64,000 bases of DNA from Salegentibacter mishustinae (GCF_002900095.1 NZ_LLKN01000002.1:1860001-1924000), one strand, 5' to 3'. Counted from the stretch's first letter, positions 1-9,629 are shown. Program-made: numbers and translations. Notes: a model not told the origin generated them from the letters alone.

Positions 1-167
1 TTTACGTGCAGAAACCCGGAAGTAAGGATTTGATATTTAGCACCCCGATTAATATCGGCGATATTAAATTTATATTTCTGAAAAAAAGAATCGTCTTTAA
101 ATCCTTTGAATGAAATCAATACATTTACAGCAATAATTATAAGGGTTACCAGGTTTAATTCTCCCAT
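1..167 (-). CDS. Rhomboid-family intramembrane serine protease, N-terminal part only
   Basis: The gene runs off the left edge; only its first 55 codons are visible. Translation from the ATG at 167 begins MGELNLVTLIIIAVNVLISF, one hydrophobic segment, then a polar stretch and ends ILTSGFLHV. A first membrane helix followed by a T-S-G-F-L-H motif is typical of the start of rhomboid proteases, where this His-containing segment precedes transmembrane helix 2. The catalytic Ser and His lie outside the window. It is divergent from the acyltransferase at 220, with only about 50 bases between the two starts. The family call is made on a short stretch. Confidence 0.7.
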   Translation of the reverse strand, partial: MGELNLVTLIIIAVNVLISFKGFKDDSFFQKYKFNIADINRGAKYQILTSGFLHV

Positions 168-197
168 AGCAGCTTTAGTTTAGTGCCAAATATACCA

Positions 198-205
198 TAT
201 ATTTG
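198..205 (+). promoter_or_regulatory. Bacteroidota-type -7 promoter box (TATATTTG)
   Basis: An exact match to the TAnnTTTG -7 consensus of Bacteroidota primary sigma factor lies 14 bases before the ATG of the acyltransferase gene. A clear -33 TTG is not seen at the expected distance, so the call rests on the -7 box and position. Confidence 0.5.
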
Positions 206-219
206 CTGAAAATTATTTT

Positions 220-1122
220 ATGCAGGCTGTAGTTTTTTGGTTGATTTATCCCTTGCTTTGGCTTATTTCCATTCTACCTTTTTGGCTTTTTTACCGCGTT
301 TCAGATGTGGTTTATTTTATAGTTTATCATCTTGTTGGGTATAGAAAGGAAACCGTTACCCATAATTTAAAACTGGTTTTTCCCGAAAAGTCTTCCGAAG
401 AAATTATTAAAATAAGGAAAAAGTTTTATGCTCACATGTGTGATATGTTTCTGGAAATGGTAAAGAGTATTTCAATTTCTGAAGAAGAACTAAAGAAACG
501 TTTTGTATTTACTAATTTAGAAGAGCTTAGAAGAATAGAAAAGCTAGATAAAAGTATTATGCTCATGTGTGGACACTACGCCAGTTTTGAGTGGCTTTTT
601 GCTTTACAACTCAACAACCTAAACCATAAAGCTTATGGTATTTATAAGAAAATTAGGAATCCCGGTTTTGATAAGTTAATTAATGATATAAGAAGACGCT
701 TTGGCGCAGAACTTATACAGAATTCTAAATCTACTTTACGAATAGCGCATAATCAAAAAGAAGGCATACGTGGTGCTTACGCCATGATAGCCGACCAATC
801 ACCAAAATCGCCCAATTATAAATTCTGGACTGATTTTATGGGTAAAAAGGTTCCTTTCTATACGGGTTCTGAAAGAATGGCCAAAGAATTTGATATGGCA
901 GTCATTTACCTACATGTAGATAAAGTAAAAAGAGGCTATTATAAAGCATCTTTAATTAATATTGCTGATAATCCCACTGAAACTGAAAACAACCAAATTA
1001 CTCTAGATTACATACAGCATTTGGAAAAACAAATTCGGGAAAAACCAGAACTTTACCTATGGACCCATAAACGCTGGAAGCATCTTGGGAAAGAAATTCC
1101 CAAGAATGCCATAGTGCGTTAA
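220..1122 (+). CDS. Lysophospholipid/lipid A acyltransferase family protein (LpxL/HtrB-like)
   Basis: A 300-residue inner-membrane protein of the late acyltransferase family, which transfers an acyl chain from acyl-ACP to a lipid A precursor or related lipid. An N-terminal hydrophobic segment (about residues 5-40) is followed by the catalytic HX4E motif in CGHYASFEW (His119, Glu124). A second conserved block, around ADQSPKSPNY, has the form typical of the family, and the C-terminal KPELYLWTHKRWKH region is also conserved. The length fits. The gene overlaps the convergent glmM gene by four bases. Substrate cannot be read from the sequence: lipid A is the likeliest, but aminolipid acyltransferases of Bacteroidota share this fold. 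Confidence 0.85.
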   Translation: MQAVVFWLIYPLLWLISILPFWLFYRVSDVVYFIVYHLVGYRKETVTHNLKLVFPEKSSEEIIKIRKKFYAHMCDMFLEMVKSISISEEELKKRFVFTNLEELRRIEKLDKSIMLMCGHYASFEWLFALQLNNLNHKAYGIYKKIRNPGFDKLINDIRRRFGAELIQNSKSTLRIAHNQKEGIRGAYAMIADQSPKSPNYKFWTDFMGKKVPFYTGSERMAKEFDMAVIYLHVDKVKRGYYKASLINIADNPTETENNQITLDYIQHLEKQIREKPELYLWTHKRWKHLGKEIPKNAIVR

Positions 1123-2504
1123 CCCACTATCTTTTTAATTTCTTTAATCATATCCTGGGCAAGATCATCTGCTTTATCCTGAGATTTTGCTTCGGTATAA
1201 ATTCTAATAATAGGCTCGGTATTCGATTTTCTTAAATGTACCCAGTTTTCGGCGAAATCTATTTTAACTCCATCTACTGTAGAGATTTCTTCGTTTTTAT
1301 ACTTTTCTTCCATCGCCTTTAAAATCTCGTCTACATCAATTTCAGGAGTCAACTGGATTTTATTTTTACTCATATAATAAGCCGGATACTCTTTTCTTAG
1401 TTCAGATACACTAATATTCTTTTCAGCTAAATGCGTTAAAAATAATCCCACACCAACAAGACTGTCACGCCCGTAATGCGAATCTGGATAAATAATCCCG
1501 CCATTTCCTTCTCCTCCAATAACAGCATTAGCATCTTTCATAAGCTGTACTACATTAACTTCACCTACCGCGCTGGCCTTATATTCTCCACCATGTTTTT
1601 TGGTAACATCATTAAGGGCTCTGGAAGAAGATAAGTTACTTACGGTATTTCCGGGAGTTTTTGAAAGCACATAATCGGCACAAGCCACAAGTGTATATTC
1701 TTCCCCAAACATTTCTCCGTTTTCGTCAATAAAAGCAAGTCTATCAACATCTGGATCTACCACTATCCCAAAATCTGCTTTCTCCTTTTTTACCAATTCG
1801 CAAATGTCGGTAAGATGCTCTTTTAGAGGCTCAGGATTATGCGGAAAATGACCGTTTGGCTCACAATACAATTCTACAACCTCAACTCCCATTTTCTCAA
1901 GAAGTTTAGGAATAGCTATACCGCCGGTAGAATTCACTCCATCTACAACAACTTTAAAGCCGGCCTTTTTAATCTTATCGGCATCTATAAGCTTAAGTTT
2001 TAAAACCTCTTCTATGTGAATATCTATATAATTATCTATTCTGGTAATTGTTCCCAGATCATCAACTTCAGAAAAATCAAAATTATCCTGTTCTGCGTAT
2101 TCCAAAATTTTCGCGCCTGCTGCTCCGTCAAGAAACTCTCCTTTTTTATTTAATAATTTCAGCGCATTCCATTGTTTTGGGTTGTGGCTGGCAGTAAGAA
2201 TAATTCCGCCATCAGCTTTTTCCAACGGCACAGCTATCTCTACAGTTGGGGTAGTAGAAAGATCTATATCAATAACATTAATTCCTAAACCGGTTAAGGT
2301 ATTCATAGTTAATTCCTGAACCATTTTTCCTGAAATCCGGGCGTCCCGGCCAACAACCACGGTCAACTTTTTATCTTCTGAATTATCTTTTAACCAGGTA
2401 CCATAAGCGGCTGCAAATTTCACAGTATCTATTGGTGTAAGGTTGTCTCCTGTTTTACCTCCAATAGTACCGCGTATACCTGAAATTGATTTTATTAAAC
2501 TCAT
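1119..2504 (-). CDS. glmM: Phosphoglucosamine mutase
   Basis: Converts glucosamine-6-phosphate to glucosamine-1-phosphate, the precursor of UDP-GlcNAc for peptidoglycan and lipopolysaccharide. The 461 residues show the alpha-D-phosphohexomutase signatures in order: the phosphoserine loop TASHNP (Ser106), the metal-binding DPDVDR loop, the sugar-binding GEGNGG loop, and the C-terminal phosphate-binding RKSNTEPIIRIY segment. In Bacteroidota this subgroup is usually annotated GlmM, but phosphomannomutase activity cannot be excluded from sequence. The gene is monocistronic and convergent with the acyltransferase gene. Confidence 0.88.
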   Translation of the reverse strand: MSLIKSISGIRGTIGGKTGDNLTPIDTVKFAAAYGTWLKDNSEDKKLTVVVGRDARISGKMVQELTMNTLTGLGINVIDIDLSTTPTVEIAVPLEKADGGIILTASHNPKQWNALKLLNKKGEFLDGAAGAKILEYAEQDNFDFSEVDDLGTITRIDNYIDIHIEEVLKLKLIDADKIKKAGFKVVVDGVNSTGGIAIPKLLEKMGVEVVELYCEPNGHFPHNPEPLKEHLTDICELVKKEKADFGIVVDPDVDRLAFIDENGEMFGEEYTLVACADYVLSKTPGNTVSNLSSSRALNDVTKKHGGEYKASAVGEVNVVQLMKDANAVIGGEGNGGIIYPDSHYGRDSLVGVGLFLTHLAEKNISVSELRKEYPAYYMSKNKIQLTPEIDVDEILKAMEEKYKNEEISTVDGVKIDFAENWVHLRKSNTEPIIRIYTEAKSQDKADDLAQDMIKEIKKIVG

Positions 2505-2636
2505 AAGTTTATTTTATAATGAATAAATCTATTTTCTAAAATTAAAATTTTAACAAATATACAAGGAGCAGGCAGCTAGCGCCAAAACTTAACAAAAATT
2601 AAACAGGAAACAACCGGATTTACGTAACTTTCAAGA

Positions 2637-3230
2637 ATGAATTTCTTGGCACATATATATCTTTCAGGCGACAACGAAGAGTTGAAAATCGGAAACTTTA
2701 TAGCCGATTCGGTTAAAGGCAAGCAATATCTAGAATATCCTCCGGGAATTATAGATGGAATAGTATTGCATCGTGCTATCGATACTTTTACCGATACACA
2801 TCATATAGTAAGTAGAAGTGTGGAACGTTTATTTGAACGCTATGGCCATTACAGCAGGGTAATCGTAGACATTTTATATGATCATTTTCTTGCAGCAAAT
2901 TGGAAAGATTATAGTGATATTCCTTTAAAGATTTATACTGAAGATTTTTATAAACTCCTGCAGGATAATTTTAAAATTCTTCCTAAACAAGTTCAAAATT
3001 TTCTACCGTATATGGTTGCCGACAATTGGCTTTATAACTACCGAAAAATTGAAGGAATTGAAAAAATTCTTTTTCAAATGAATAGAAGAATTAAGTACCG
3101 TGCTAAAATGCACCTGGCTGTAGAAGAACTGCGCGAATTTTATGAGGAATTTGAAGATGAGTTCACTAGATTCTTTGAAGAGCTTAGAGCATATGTTAAA
3201 GTTGAGATTAATTCAAAGAAAAATTACTAG
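2637..3230 (+). CDS. Acyl carrier protein phosphodiesterase (AcpH/DUF479 family)
   Basis: A 197-residue protein beginning MNFLAHIYLSG, the hallmark start of the ACP phosphodiesterase family, which hydrolyses the 4'-phosphopantetheine arm from holo-ACP. Conserved polar residues include the GNFIADSVKG block, LHRAID and the D-x-x-YDHF motif, which form the HD-like metal site in this family. The length is normal. The ATG lies only a few bases after a TAACTTTC sequence resembling the -7 box, so the transcript may be nearly leaderless. The gene stands alone between divergent glmM and a convergent protease gene. Confidence 0.8.
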   Translation: MNFLAHIYLSGDNEELKIGNFIADSVKGKQYLEYPPGIIDGIVLHRAIDTFTDTHHIVSRSVERLFERYGHYSRVIVDILYDHFLAANWKDYSDIPLKIYTEDFYKLLQDNFKILPKQVQNFLPYMVADNWLYNYRKIEGIEKILFQMNRRIKYRAKMHLAVEELREFYEEFEDEFTRFFEELRAYVKVEINSKKNY

Positions 3231-3311
3231 GTATATTTATTTGTTTTTTAGCCTTAAAATCATGTGAAAAATATACCCAATCTGTAGAAAATTATTTTCC
3301 CAATTCCCCAT

Positions 3312-3340
3312 AAAAAAGCCCGGACAAAATTGTCCGGGCT
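3312..3340 (-). terminator. Rho-independent terminator of the astacin-like gene
   Basis: A perfect 10-bp stem (AGCCCGGACA / TGTCCGGGCT) with an AAAT loop at 3317-3340. Read on the minus strand it is followed by a run of six T. It lies about 25 bases past the stop of the astacin-like gene and may also stop plus-strand transcription from the upstream gene. Confidence 0.85.
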
Positions 3341-3366
3341 ATTACCATTTATTTGAAGTTTTGTCA

Positions 3367-4389
3367 TTAAACCCAATACCAACGGCCATTTTTCAATTCA
3401 ACTCTTTTGAATCCGTATTTAGTCCAGAAATACCAAAGATCATTCGCTCTAAGTACAGTAACCCCACTAATAGTATAATATTCGCCATTAGTATAAGATG
3501 GAGCACCTCCATCTCCCGGGTACATTGCTTCAATTCCTTTAATATCTCCAGAAGAAAGTCCAGATCTTTGAACCTGATAAGTACTACCATTATTTCTGGT
3601 AATAGTAGGCTCGCCATTCTTAGAGAAAGAATAAGCACTATACATCATTATAGATCCAAAATCTAAGCTGGTAGTATATTCATCACCATCAAAACCACTG
3701 GTTTCATAGGTATGAAAATTATGTTCTGTACCACTTCGAACATTATCGAAATTAACATTAATATAGTTATTACGATCTACTCTACTTTGCTCATGCCAAA
3801 GCCCAACCGCGTGGCCAATCTCGTGAATAGTATTACCTGTGGTACAAGCACTTGCCAATGTTATATTTTGACGACCTCCAATCATTCCAACATAAGAAGA
3901 ACAGCCGGAACCAGGGGTGAAATAAATATAATTAGACTGACCAGATCTTTGAACAAACTTAAGGGATGTATTAGATTCCCAATGATCTATGGCATCGTAT
4001 ACACGATTTTTATCAGACAAATTATTATCTATAGCATAATAAACAGTATTTTCAGGCCACATTCCACTTGTTCTCCCAGTACTTTTCTGAGGAGTTGCAT
4101 CCTGATCTAGTATAAGACTTTGCGGGGATTTACTAGTTTGATTTGCAGGGATCATAATATCTCCCTGGTAAATATAATTACCGTTATGTTCCTCTACAGG
4201 CATAAGTTGCCCTCCATAATAAATCTCGGAGACTGGGCCTAGCTCATCGGGATATGCCACTTCGGTAAGTTGCTCGGTAATTTCTTCAGGTTTTAATTGC
4301 GTTTCTGATTCTTCATTTTCTACAATGGGATCTTTACTACAAGCCAAAATCGCTAGAACAGGTAGTAACAAAAATTTGCTTTTTTTCAT
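3367..4389 (-). CDS. Astacin-like (M12A) zinc metalloprotease, lipoprotein
   Basis: A 340-residue secreted peptidase. The N-terminus is a lipoprotein signal with the lipidation Cys at about residue 17 (LAILACSKD), so it is likely anchored to the outer membrane. A propeptide-like region is followed by the astacin zinc motif HEIGHAVGLWHE (His189, Glu190, His193, His199) and the Met-turn SIMMYSAYSF with the Tyr ligand. Four Cys in the catalytic domain could form disulfides. The short tail ends in aromatic residues and has no type IX sorting domain. It is alone in its unit, with its own terminator, next to the lipoprotein cluster. Substrate unknown. Confidence 0.88.
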   Translation of the reverse strand: MKKSKFLLLPVLAILACSKDPIVENEESETQLKPEEITEQLTEVAYPDELGPVSEIYYGGQLMPVEEHNGNYIYQGDIMIPANQTSKSPQSLILDQDATPQKSTGRTSGMWPENTVYYAIDNNLSDKNRVYDAIDHWESNTSLKFVQRSGQSNYIYFTPGSGCSSYVGMIGGRQNITLASACTTGNTIHEIGHAVGLWHEQSRVDRNNYINVNFDNVRSGTEHNFHTYETSGFDGDEYTTSLDFGSIMMYSAYSFSKNGEPTITRNNGSTYQVQRSGLSSGDIKGIEAMYPGDGGAPSYTNGEYYTISGVTVLRANDLWYFWTKYGFKRVELKNGRWYWV

Positions 4390-4809
4390 AAGTAGGGTAC
4401 TCTTTTTTAAATTAAATAATTAGAAATTTTTGTTTTGATTTACAAAGGTCATTCCAAAAAAATAGCCTCGGAAGGCGCTTAACAATTTAATAGTCAGATT
4501 CCTACAAATACTCCTAAGTCTATTGATTAAATACAATTTTCAATTAATTTGATCCTGAAAAAATACTTTTTAATTCATTGTTGAAAGCTTCTATTTTACT
4601 GTTGTTCCGAAGTATTTACGATGAAAATCATCTAAATAAATCCAAAAATTATTGGCTAAACTTATAGAATTCTTTTTGGCTCCCTAAATTTTATAAAAAG
4701 AAAAGCTGTGCGGAAAATCCGCACAGCCTCTTTTTACATCTCTCAAGAAAGAGGGAAGTAAAAACTACTCAGCTTCTTAGTCACCCCCCGGTAAAAATTA
4801 GCTGAGATT
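4390..4809. other. Intergenic region between astacin-like gene and lipoprotein A
   Basis: About 420 AT-rich bases with no credible ORF. It holds the presumed promoter of the minus-strand protease gene near 4390-4480, and a strong hairpin at 4705-4727 behind lipoprotein A. A C-rich patch (TCACCCCCCGG, 4781-4791) sits just after the lipoprotein stop. I see nothing else structured in 4490-4700. Confidence 0.7.
4705..4727 (-). terminator. Terminator of the modular lipoprotein gene cluster
   Basis: Perfect 10-bp stem GCTGTGCGGA / TCCGCACAGC with AAA loop, followed on the minus strand by a T-rich stretch (CTTTTCTTTTTA) and on the plus strand by CTCTTTTT. It ends transcription from lipoprotein A at 4810-6369 and could work in both directions. 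Confidence 0.8.
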
Positions 4810-6369
4810 TTATTCTCCTGACACATCGCAGATATTTGCTCTTACACTTATGGAAAGTGGCAAATCACCTTCTGTAATACCAGGTATTGTAACAGAACCT
4901 CCTTCATCTGGAACGGTTACAGTTTCACAAGTAGCACTTTCGAGTACTACTACTTCTATATCTGAAATTTCGAATGGGATTATAGGCGTAACACCAACGA
5001 ACAATTCACCATCCACAATTTGCACTGTCCAATCTCCATATGAAACATTAGTAATACTAGGACCGGCATTATCAAGATTAATGTTTAGCGCATCCGTAGA
5101 TTGACATCCATCTGGTGCTTCAGGTAAACAAGGTTCTACACCTGTTTCACCACATTCTGGATCTGGATTTCTAATACAACCTTCATTTTCATCAACATTA
5201 AGGATTCCGTCTCCATCAATATCTGTATCACAAGCATCACCAATTCCGTCTTCGTCTAAATCACCCTGATCTGCATTAGCCGTTTCAGGACAATTATCTT
5301 GACCATTCGGAATAGTATCACCATCACAGTCATCAGCTGGGTTTTGAGGATCACATTCACCATTTCCATTTCCACCATCATCTTCGCAATTAAAGAATAT
5401 ATGCCAGTAATCCATGTTGTCACCATCTACAAAGAAACTCTGTACTTCGTTCCAGCTTAAATCTGCAGAAATAGGATCTACAGCGCCTGGTGCAGGATAA
5501 TTAGCATCCCAATTGGCCAGGGTAGCAGTAACTCTAATGTAATCAGTATCGCGTCCCTCTCCATATATAGGAGCTGGAATAGCTAAACATAAAGGATCGG
5601 CATACCAGTCGCCTGAATCGTCATCTTCTGTATTTCCTGTCATTGGCATTTCGCCGGTATATAACGGTATATTGTTATCATCACCTATATAAGTTATATC
5701 AAACGTATAATTTGCGGTAAAGTGTCTTCCTGCATCGTTACAGTAATTAGCGAATACGCAGAATTCATGAATTTCTACAGGTACAATATCAAAGAATTGG
5801 TAGCCATACAAATTCACATCACGGTCATCAAAGCATAGCACTTCAATATCTACATATTTTTTTGAGCCAGCACGAATCGCAAAATCGAAAGGAAGCCCCT
5901 GACTAACTAAACTGCCATAATCACTTGCGGTGGTTGGAGTGGCCCAAATTAAGGTTGAAGCTTCATCCTCTGGATCCCCATCGTAAACCAAGAATGTTGT
6001 TAAGGATACCATAGCTGTATTAGTTTCACTATTCGCAACTGGTATTTTTAAACCTTCATCATAATCAGTATAATAAGCTCCATCTTCTTCCAGTATGGGA
6101 ACGTTTATCTCTATAGTTCCTTCTAGTTCCGTACCCATATTATGAGTAAGTTCAACGTGAGCATAAGCCGGCGCTTCTGAAGAACACTCAGGAAGGCTTT
6201 GCTTTACAGCTGTTCTGTTCACAAGACTATTTAAGCTTGCGCCTAAACTAAGTTCTGCAAAATTTTCAGATGCTGGATCATCTGTTAGATTGTTTTCCTC
6301 CTTGGTACAGGAAGAAAATACGAGTGAGAATACAGCAATGACTGCCATATACTTTTTTAATAATTTCAT
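4810..6369 (-). CDS. Modular lipoprotein A of a four-member paralogous family, with thrombospondin type 3 repeats
   Basis: A 519-residue lipoprotein of unknown function (lipidation Cys21 in VFSSCTKEE). Residues about 35-328 form a domain shared with the proteins at 6459, 8265 and 29754. Its marks are [35 protein letters not shown], a C-x-F-x-N-Y-C motif, [11 protein letters not shown] and FFNC; the conserved Cys suggest disulfides. Residues about 339-398 are Asp-rich calcium-binding thrombospondin type 3 repeats. The C-terminal 120 residues are a unique module I do not recognise. No type IX sorting signal is seen. The middle of the gene is nearly identical in DNA to the paralogue at 29754. 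Probably surface- or periplasm-exposed. Confidence 0.75.
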   Translation of the reverse strand: MKLLKKYMAVIAVFSLVFSSCTKEENNLTDDPASENFAELSLGASLNSLVNRTAVKQSLPECSSEAPAYAHVELTHNMGTELEGTIEINVPILEEDGAYYTDYDEGLKIPVANSETNTAMVSLTTFLVYDGDPEDEASTLIWATPTTASDYGSLVSQGLPFDFAIRAGSKKYVDIEVLCFDDRDVNLYGYQFFDIVPVEIHEFCVFANYCNDAGRHFTANYTFDITYIGDDNNIPLYTGEMPMTGNTEDDDSGDWYADPLCLAIPAPIYGEGRDTDYIRVTATLANWDANYPAPGAVDPISADLSWNEVQSFFVDGDNMDYWHIFFNCEDDGGNGNGECDPQNPADDCDGDTIPNGQDNCPETANADQGDLDEDGIGDACDTDIDGDGILNVDENEGCIRNPDPECGETGVEPCLPEAPDGCQSTDALNINLDNAGPSITNVSYGDWTVQIVDGELFVGVTPIIPFEISDIEVVVLESATCETVTVPDEGGSVTIPGITEGDLPLSISVRANICDVSGE

Positions 6370-6458
6370 AATTAAAGTTTTTTGGATTAAATATTTAGAA
6401 TGGTTAAAAAATAGTTACTGTAATCATTGAAAATTAGAAGTAGCTATATTGGTTATTG

Positions 6459-8195
6459 TTAATCATCTACCTCATCTACACCACAAACATCTGCATGAAC
6501 GATTATAAAAAAGCTTCCGCTTTCATTATCAGTTCTATCAAAGATGTATTCTTTTCCTGAAGCTGGATTTTCATCTGTATTACCATATTGTCCAGGAGCT
6601 GATTTAGTAGGAGAATACTCACTGTAGTAAATATGACTGGTATTTATACTAACTCCATTAGCAAGATTTATGACCACCTTCACATTATTATCAGTTACAG
6701 TAACTTCTACTGAACCAACGTTTGTAGCGTTATTTAGGTTTTCCTGGCCGGCACCGGCATATAGCGTCTGTACATAAGTACCATTTGCTCCATCAAAATA
6801 ATCTGCCCAACCCCATCGATTGCTATTAAAATTCAAATCATTAATAAAGGAAATGTCTCCAAATCTAAATGCTGTTTCGCAACCTTCAAGCGGTGGTGTA
6901 TCCTGATCACACGCATCACCTATTTCATTTCCATCACTATCCTCCTGATAAGGGTTCGAAACGTTAGGACAGTTATCGCAAACGTCGCCAACTCCATCTC
7001 CATCTGAGTCCAATTGATTTTCATTAGATTCTAAAGGACAATTGTCACAAGCATCACCCAGACTATCGCCATCACTATTAGTTTGATCATTTGCATCTTC
7101 TGGACAATTATCACAAACATCACCAAATCCATCCGAATCCGTATCTGTTTGATCTGGGTTATAATCTGAAGGACAATTATCAGTGGGATCATCAAAACCG
7201 TCACAGTCAGCATCTGTTTGCGGATCACATTCTGTTTCCTCACAGTTGAAGAAAACATGTTCAAAATCTATTGTATTATCAGGTCCAAAATATGATTGAA
7301 CATCGTTCCAGTTTAATTCAATAATCTCTGAAAATTCATTCACTGGATCTCCATAATTGTCTTCCCAGGCAGTTAAAGTAACGGTAACACTTAGATAAAT
7401 ATCAGTATCCGATTCCCCGTACAATGGTGCAGGAATAGCTAAACACAATGGATCTGCATACCAGTCTCCTGAATCATCATCTTCTGTGTTTCCTGTTACG
7501 GGAGATTTTCCCTGATAAAGATTAATCACTTCTTCCCCAAATAGATAATCGATATCTAGATTGTAGTTTGCTGTGAAATGTCTACCTGTATCGGTACAAT
7601 AGTTAGCGAAAAGACAGAATTCGTATAGCTTTACTGGTACAAGATCAAAGAATTGATATCCATATAAGTTCACCTCTCTGTCATCAAAACAAAGTACTTC
7701 AACTGGTACATACTTTTTAGAGCCTGCACGAAGATCAAATACGATAGGTAATGGATCATTGACAAAATTTTCGTAATCACTACCTTCTTTAGGAGCTACC
7801 CAAATTGGCAATACTCCTTCATTTGGTTCCTCCGCATATACCATAAAATCTGTGAGACTAACTTCTGTAGTAGTTTCCCCATCTGGAACTGGAATAGCCA
7901 GCTCTTCATCATACTCTGTAAACAAACCTGAATCATCAGCCAGGATAGGAACTACTACATCTACACTACCCAATTCATGAGTTAACATTATTCGGGCAAA
8001 GGTGGGTACTTCATCAGAACATGCAGGAATATCCCCCTCCATTTGTCTATTTAATAAATCATTTAAAATTGGTCCTATTTCAATTACCGCCAGATTATCA
8101 CCAAATTCTTCCTTTCCTATCGGTTCATCTTGAGTACAGGAGAAAAAGAGAATGAGAGCCAAAGAGGGCATTAAAATTTTTAATAGTGATTTCAT
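6459..8195 (-). CDS. Modular lipoprotein B, thrombospondin type 3 repeats plus a RWGW-type C-terminal module
   Basis: A 578-residue lipoprotein (Cys20 in LFFSCTQDE). The shared N-terminal domain runs to about residue 315 with the same conserved Cys pattern and the [17 protein letters not shown] block. It is followed by about five thrombospondin type 3 repeats of the form [15 protein letters not shown] (about 320-430), expected to bind calcium. The C-terminal module (about 435-578) contains NRWGWAD and LYAGAGQ signatures, a pattern I recall from many flavobacterial surface proteins but cannot assign to a function. It lies 69 bases downstream of lipoprotein C, and lacks the upstream TTAACCATT element seen before the other three members. 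Confidence 0.75.
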   Translation of the reverse strand: MKSLLKILMPSLALILFFSCTQDEPIGKEEFGDNLAVIEIGPILNDLLNRQMEGDIPACSDEVPTFARIMLTHELGSVDVVVPILADDSGLFTEYDEELAIPVPDGETTTEVSLTDFMVYAEEPNEGVLPIWVAPKEGSDYENFVNDPLPIVFDLRAGSKKYVPVEVLCFDDREVNLYGYQFFDLVPVKLYEFCLFANYCTDTGRHFTANYNLDIDYLFGEEVINLYQGKSPVTGNTEDDDSGDWYADPLCLAIPAPLYGESDTDIYLSVTVTLTAWEDNYGDPVNEFSEIIELNWNDVQSYFGPDNTIDFEHVFFNCEETECDPQTDADCDGFDDPTDNCPSDYNPDQTDTDSDGFGDVCDNCPEDANDQTNSDGDSLGDACDNCPLESNENQLDSDGDGVGDVCDNCPNVSNPYQEDSDGNEIGDACDQDTPPLEGCETAFRFGDISFINDLNFNSNRWGWADYFDGANGTYVQTLYAGAGQENLNNATNVGSVEVTVTDNNVKVVINLANGVSINTSHIYYSEYSPTKSAPGQYGNTDENPASGKEYIFDRTDNESGSFFIIVHADVCGVDEVDD

Positions 8196-8225
8196 TAAGT
8201 ATATTTTTAAAGAATTAAAACTTAA

Positions 8226-8252
8226 AAAAGGTGCCCCCTATCTGGAGGCACC
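8226..8252 (-). terminator. Terminator behind lipoprotein C
   Basis: Stem GGTGCC-C-CC / GG-A-GGCACC with a short loop, followed on the minus strand by CTTTTTTAAG. It lies 12 bases past the stop of the gene at 8265, between it and lipoprotein B, so B may need its own promoter or depend on read-through. Confidence 0.75.
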
Positions 8253-8264
8253 ATATAATTAATT

Positions 8265-9629
8265 CTAATAACTATCGTATTCTCCACAAGAGATTACAGG
8301 TAAGCCCTCTACATTTTCATGTAAATTAATTGTTCGATTTGATGCATCTCCTAATGCGCTTACTTGTGCATTAGTTAAGCTCCAGGTTCTTGTGTAATAG
8401 AGTTCTCCATTGGCATCAGATGTAGGATAATCTCCTCCCACTAGATCAAGCGGCCATACAACTCCACCGGCATCGTCACAAGATGCATTTTCATGAATAT
8501 GTTGAGGTGTTGTTGCGTTAGGCTCCATAAATGGCACCCAGGTTTTCGCAGTTAACTCGTTACCAATTAGGCTTAGGTAAGCAAATCCAAATGCATCAGA
8601 ATCACCTACTTCTTTTAAACAAGCCTTATACCTCTTCTCGGTTACAGTAGGATCGGTAAATGGTGGAGGGTTATCGTCACCACATCCATAGCTAAAGTGG
8701 TAATAATCCATAGCTCCTGTTTCCTCATCGTAGAATAATTTGATTTCATCATCTGTAATTGCACCTGAAAGAATTATTTCACCCGCATTATCAGCATCAT
8801 ATTCATCAGTATTTTCTATACTAATTTCAAAATAGTAAGTATCAACGCCTTCAGTGTCTGGAAGGAAGAAACATAAAGGATCTGAGAAGTAATCTCCGGT
8901 TTCATCATCCATCATAACTTCATTACCAACTTCTGTATAAAGTGGATCTCCTGTATTATCATCACCTGACCAAACGTTTACACTATAACCGGCCACATAG
9001 TGTCTACCATCTTCTGAAGGACAGAAGTTTCCGAATAAACAAAATTTAATAAGTGGTATTGGCACCAGATCAAAGAATTGGTATCCGTAAAGGTTTACCT
9101 CTCTATCATCAAAACATAATACCTCTACATCTACATACTTTTTAGAACCTGCACGCAAGTCAAAATTTAGCGGCAATGCATCGTTCACAAAATTTTCAAA
9201 ATCACTGCCTTCTTTTGGTGCCATCCATATTGGCATGATACCTTCTCCTGGTTCTTCAGCATAAATCCAGAAATCGGTTAGACTAACAGCAGTGGTGGTT
9301 TCTCCCTCAGGAATAGGAATTGCTAAATCCTCATCATAATCGGTAAAATAGGTAGTACCATCAAAGTTGATAGGAACTACTACATCTTCTTCTCCAAGTT
9401 CATGAGTAAGTACTACTCTTGCATACATTGGAGCGTCATCAGAACATTCAGGTATGCTTTGTTTCGATACATCCTGATTCCTGATAAAATCATTTAAAAC
9501 CGCTCCCAATGAGATAGTAGCCATCTCATCACCTACTTTGGGCTCACCAGCATTTTCATCTTTGCTACAGGAAGCAAAAAGCATCGCTACTATCGCTACA
9601 CCCATAAAGTAATTTTTAAAAATTTTCAT
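8265..9629 (-). CDS. Modular lipoprotein C, shared domain plus CHRD-like C-terminal module
   Basis: A 454-residue lipoprotein (Cys21 in MLFASCSKDE). The shared domain spans about residues 35-320 and keeps [26 protein letters not shown] and NLYGYQFFD. It has no thrombospondin type 3 repeats. The last 120 residues contain a TPQHIHENASC motif and alternating strands that resemble a CHRD-type domain; this is a weak assignment. The upstream region carries TTAACCATTCTTAAATATT, nearly the same as before lipoproteins A and D. It is the first of three co-oriented paralogues and lies 228 bases downstream of the LuxR-type regulator. Function unknown. Confidence 0.72.
   Translation of the reverse strand: MKIFKNYFMGVAIVAMLFASCSKDENAGEPKVGDEMATISLGAVLNDFIRNQDVSKQSIPECSDDAPMYARVVLTHELGEEDVVVPINFDGTTYFTDYDEDLAIPIPEGETTTAVSLTDFWIYAEEPGEGIMPIWMAPKEGSDFENFVNDALPLNFDLRAGSKKYVDVEVLCFDDREVNLYGYQFFDLVPIPLIKFCLFGNFCPSEDGRHYVAGYSVNVWSGDDNTGDPLYTEVGNEVMMDDETGDYFSDPLCFFLPDTEGVDTYYFEISIENTDEYDADNAGEIILSGAITDDEIKLFYDEETGAMDYYHFSYGCGDDNPPPFTDPTVTEKRYKACLKEVGDSDAFGFAYLSLIGNELTAKTWVPFMEPNATTPQHIHENASCDDAGGVVWPLDLVGGDYPTSDANGELYYTRTWSLTNAQVSALGDASNRTINLHENVEGLPVISCGEYDSY

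Noticed and set aside
3361-4110. Open frames on the plus strand opposite the astacin-like gene
   Set aside because: They are antisense shadows of a gene with clear catalytic motifs and lack any recognisable feature.
6900-7200. Regular repeated DNA that could look like a CRISPR-type array
   Set aside because: The repeats encode thrombospondin type 3 units in frame within lipoprotein B, with degenerate units and no spacers.
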